A DNA stretch of 64,000 nucleotides, taken from NCBI RefSeq assembly GCF_006715045.1, contig NZ_VFML01000001.1, positions 4,494,501 through 4,558,500 on the forward strand, given 5' to 3'. The notes beneath the pieces were generated by a model, which saw only the letters and a list, made by a program, of their open reading frames with translations, was not told the origin of the DNA and ran no database searches. Position numbers and translations under genes: made by a program. Shown piece after piece: positions 62,401-64,000 of this stretch (positions are counted from its first letter, which is position 1; each line of letters starts with the position of its first letter). This DNA is from Amycolatopsis cihanbeyliensis (GTDB lineage Bacteria > Actinomycetota > Actinomycetes > Mycobacteriales > Pseudonocardiaceae).

Positions 62401-64000
62401 TCAGCCACCTCGGGTACGGGGCCACCAGTTGGCCTCGCCGAGGAGGGCTGCGGTGGCCGGCACGGTCAGCGTGCGGACGACGAAGGTGTCGATCAGCAGG
62501 CCGGCCCCGACGGTGAAGCCGATCTGGGCGAGGGTGGTCACGTTGCCGGTCATCATCGCGAACATGCTGGCGGCGAAGATGACCCCGGCCGAGGTGATCA
62601 CCCCGCCGGTGGCGCCCACCGCCCGGATCACCCCGGACCGTGTCCCGCGGGCCGACTCGTCCCGGATCCGGCTGATCAGCAGCAGGTTGTAGTCGGCACC
62701 GACCGCGACCAGCGCGATGAACGAGATCGGCGCCACCGACCAGTGCAGGTTCTGGCCGAGCAGGTGCTGCCACACGGCCACCGACAACCCGATCGCCGAG
62801 GCGTAGGACAGCACCACCGACACCAGCAGGTACAGCGGGGCGAGCACGCTGCGCAGCAGCAGGAACAGGATCACCAGTACGGTGCCCAGCGCCAGCAGGG
62901 CGACCAGCAGAAAATCCTCCTGCACCAGGTCGTCCAGGTCCGCGTTGGTGGCCGCCATCCCGGTGGCCGCGATCCGGCTGCCGGCCAGCGGGGTCTCGGG
63001 CACCGCTCGCTCCGCGGCCGCCCGGACGGCGCGTGCCCGGTGCATCGCCTCGGTGCCGAACGGGTCGCTGTCACCGAGCACGATCATCCGCGCGGTGCGG
63101 CCGTCGGGGGAGAGGAAGTACCCGCTGGCCAGTGCGAGGTCCGGGTTGTCGAACGCGTTCGCGGGCAGGTAGAAGCCCCCGATCGCCGGGTCCTTCGCCG
63201 CGGTGCCGAGGTTCAGCAGGAAGTCGGCCGCCTCCCGCAGGCCACCACGCAGCTCCTCGGTGGACTCGGTGAGTTCGGCGGTGCCGTCCTCGACCCGCTC
63301 GGCCCCGTCCGCGGTCCGGCCCGCTCCCTCGGCCAGCTCGGTCGCCCCCCGGTGCGCCTCGCCCGCGCCGGCCGCGAGCTCGCCGAGCTTGCGCTCGAAT
63401 CGTCGCTGCGCGGTGGCGAGTTCCTGGATTCCCTGCTCGGCCTCGTGCAGCCCGCTGTTCAGCCGCGCGATCTGGGTGGCCAGCCGGCCGTTGCCCTCGG
63501 CAAGTTGCCGCGAACCCTCGGCGAGCCTGCGCAGCCCGGACAGCAGGGTGTCCCGGTTGGCGTGGTAGACCTCATTCAGTCCTTTTCGGACTTCGCGGCA
63601 GAAGGGGTCGGCGCCGCACAGCGGGCTGGCGTTCAACCCCTCCAGCGCGAGTCCGATGCTGTCCGCGAGTGACTTCGCCTGCTGGTAGGCCGAGGTCAGG
63701 GTGCCGGCCAGCTCCCGTGCCCCCTCGGCCAGCTGCTTGGCGCCCCGCTCCAGCCGGGCCGCGCCCTCGGCCGCGGTGCCGACCCCGCCGCCGGCCTCCC
63801 GCAGCCCGGCGAGCAGCTTCCCCGCCCCGTCCACCGCGGCACGGGAGCCCTCGGCCAGCCGCGCGGTGCCGTCGCTGAGGCCACCCGCGCCCTCGGCGAG
63901 CGCACCGGTCGCGTCGGAGAGGTCCGCCGCGCCACCGGCGAGCCGGTCGGCATCGCCCTGCCCCTCGGCGAGCTCGTTCGCCGCGGCGTCCAACCGCTTG
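62401..64000 (-). CDS. MmpL-like RND transporter, C-terminal part (runs off window)
   Basis: At least 532 residues are visible; the start lies beyond 64000. A long extracytoplasmic segment of about 250 residues is built of repeating GAxxLAxG-type heptads (ARLAEGSRAAVDGAGKLL, LAEGSRQLAEGNGRLA), with two cysteines (LCGADPFCREV) between. After it come the MMPL membrane helices, with VGADYNLLLISRIRDES as the central signature and VTSAGVIFAASMFAMM, then the final GLLIDTFVVRTL. MMPL proteins export lipids or siderophores using the proton gradient. The coiled-coil loop is characteristic of a subset in Gram-positive bacteria. The cargo is unknown. Confidence 0.9.
   Translation of the reverse strand, partial: KRLDAAANELAEGQGDADRLAGGAADLSDATGALAEGAGGLSDGTARLAEGSRAAVDGAGKLLAGLREAGGGVGTAAEGAARLERGAKQLAEGARELAGTLTSAYQQAKSLADSIGLALEGLNASPLCGADPFCREVRKGLNEVYHANRDTLLSGLRRLAEGSRQLAEGNGRLATQIARLNSGLHEAEQGIQELATAQRRFERKLGELAAGAGEAHRGATELAEGAGRTADGAERVEDGTAELTESTEELRGGLREAADFLLNLGTAAKDPAIGGFYLPANAFDNPDLALASGYFLSPDGRTARMIVLGDSDPFGTEAMHRARAVRAAAERAVPETPLAGSRIAATGMAATNADLDDLVQEDFLLVALLALGTVLVILFLLLRSVLAPLYLLVSVVLSYASAIGLSVAVWQHLLGQNLHWSVAPISFIALVAVGADYNLLLISRIRDESARGTRSGVIRAVGATGGVITSAGVIFAASMFAMMTGNVTTLAQIGFTVGAGLLIDTFVVRTLTVPATAALLGEANWWPRTRGG

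Overview
The window is about 64 kb of very GC-rich DNA with actinobacterial hallmarks. These include GTG and TTG starts, starts lacking a Shine-Dalgarno sequence that sit 6-8 bases after a TANNNT box, Scr1/DUF5753 and DUF397 proteins, a dnaX / ybaB / recR block with a Rv3717-type amidase as in mycobacteria, and two-domain AcrA1-like reductases. A filamentous member of the Pseudonocardiaceae (Amycolatopsis, Saccharopolyspora and relatives) fits best. That placement is inferred from gene content and style, not from a marker alignment. It looks like chromosome: no replication origin, integrase, transposase, CRISPR array or tRNA was seen.

Layout. 1-5.4 kb: end of a bile-acid-symporter-like permease translationally coupled to a Pls/PosA-type single-module NRPS with a membrane C-terminus, then a divergent HxlR regulator / thioesterase pair. 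5.4-15 kb: RecD2 helicase, a SIS-domain protein, an acyl reductase-TetR operon, a small membrane protein, an RHH-SPFH pair and a divergent NatAB-like ABC exporter. 15-20 kb: three secreted proteins carrying peptidoglycan-binding repeats (M23 peptidase, Rv2525c-like glycoside hydrolase, beta-helix protein). Two of these share a recently duplicated or converted 236-bp block. 20-27 kb: a soluble GAF histidine kinase and NarL-type regulator, a red-algal-type vanadium haloperoxidase, a CPA1 antiporter, a secreted trypsin-like protease and 6-phosphogluconate dehydrogenase. 27-29.5 kb: an Scr1-type HTH protein, a DUF574 methyltransferase and DUF397.

29.7-41.9 kb is the most distinctive region. A secreted beta-propeller (tachylectin-like) protein is divergent from a 3072-residue RHS/YD-repeat polymorphic toxin. 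The toxin's low-GC C-terminal tip carries the R / S-T-T / Q-x-E signature of pierisin/Scabin-like ADP-ribosyltransferases, and a TTG-started candidate immunity gene follows 5 bases after the toxin stop. 42-49 kb: a saccharopine-dehydrogenase-like protein, a secreted EEP hydrolase, the SRP RNA gene, dnaX, a WYL regulator, a lipoprotein amidase, ybaB and recR. 49-56.4 kb: a cell-surface glycan cluster (divergent UDP-GlcNAc 2-epimerase homologue, two GT2 enzymes, a flippase, a DUF6541 GT-C-like protein, DUF2304 and a small kinase). 56.6-62.4 kb: a complete dipeptide/oligopeptide ABC importer operon. The window ends inside an MmpL-like transporter on the minus strand.

Working together: much of the window faces the cell envelope. 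It includes peptidoglycan hydrolases, a glycan assembly line, a secreted protease next to transporters, and a contact-type toxin with its immunity protein. Several local regulators (HxlR, TetR, RHH, two-component) have palindromes at the promoters they most likely control.
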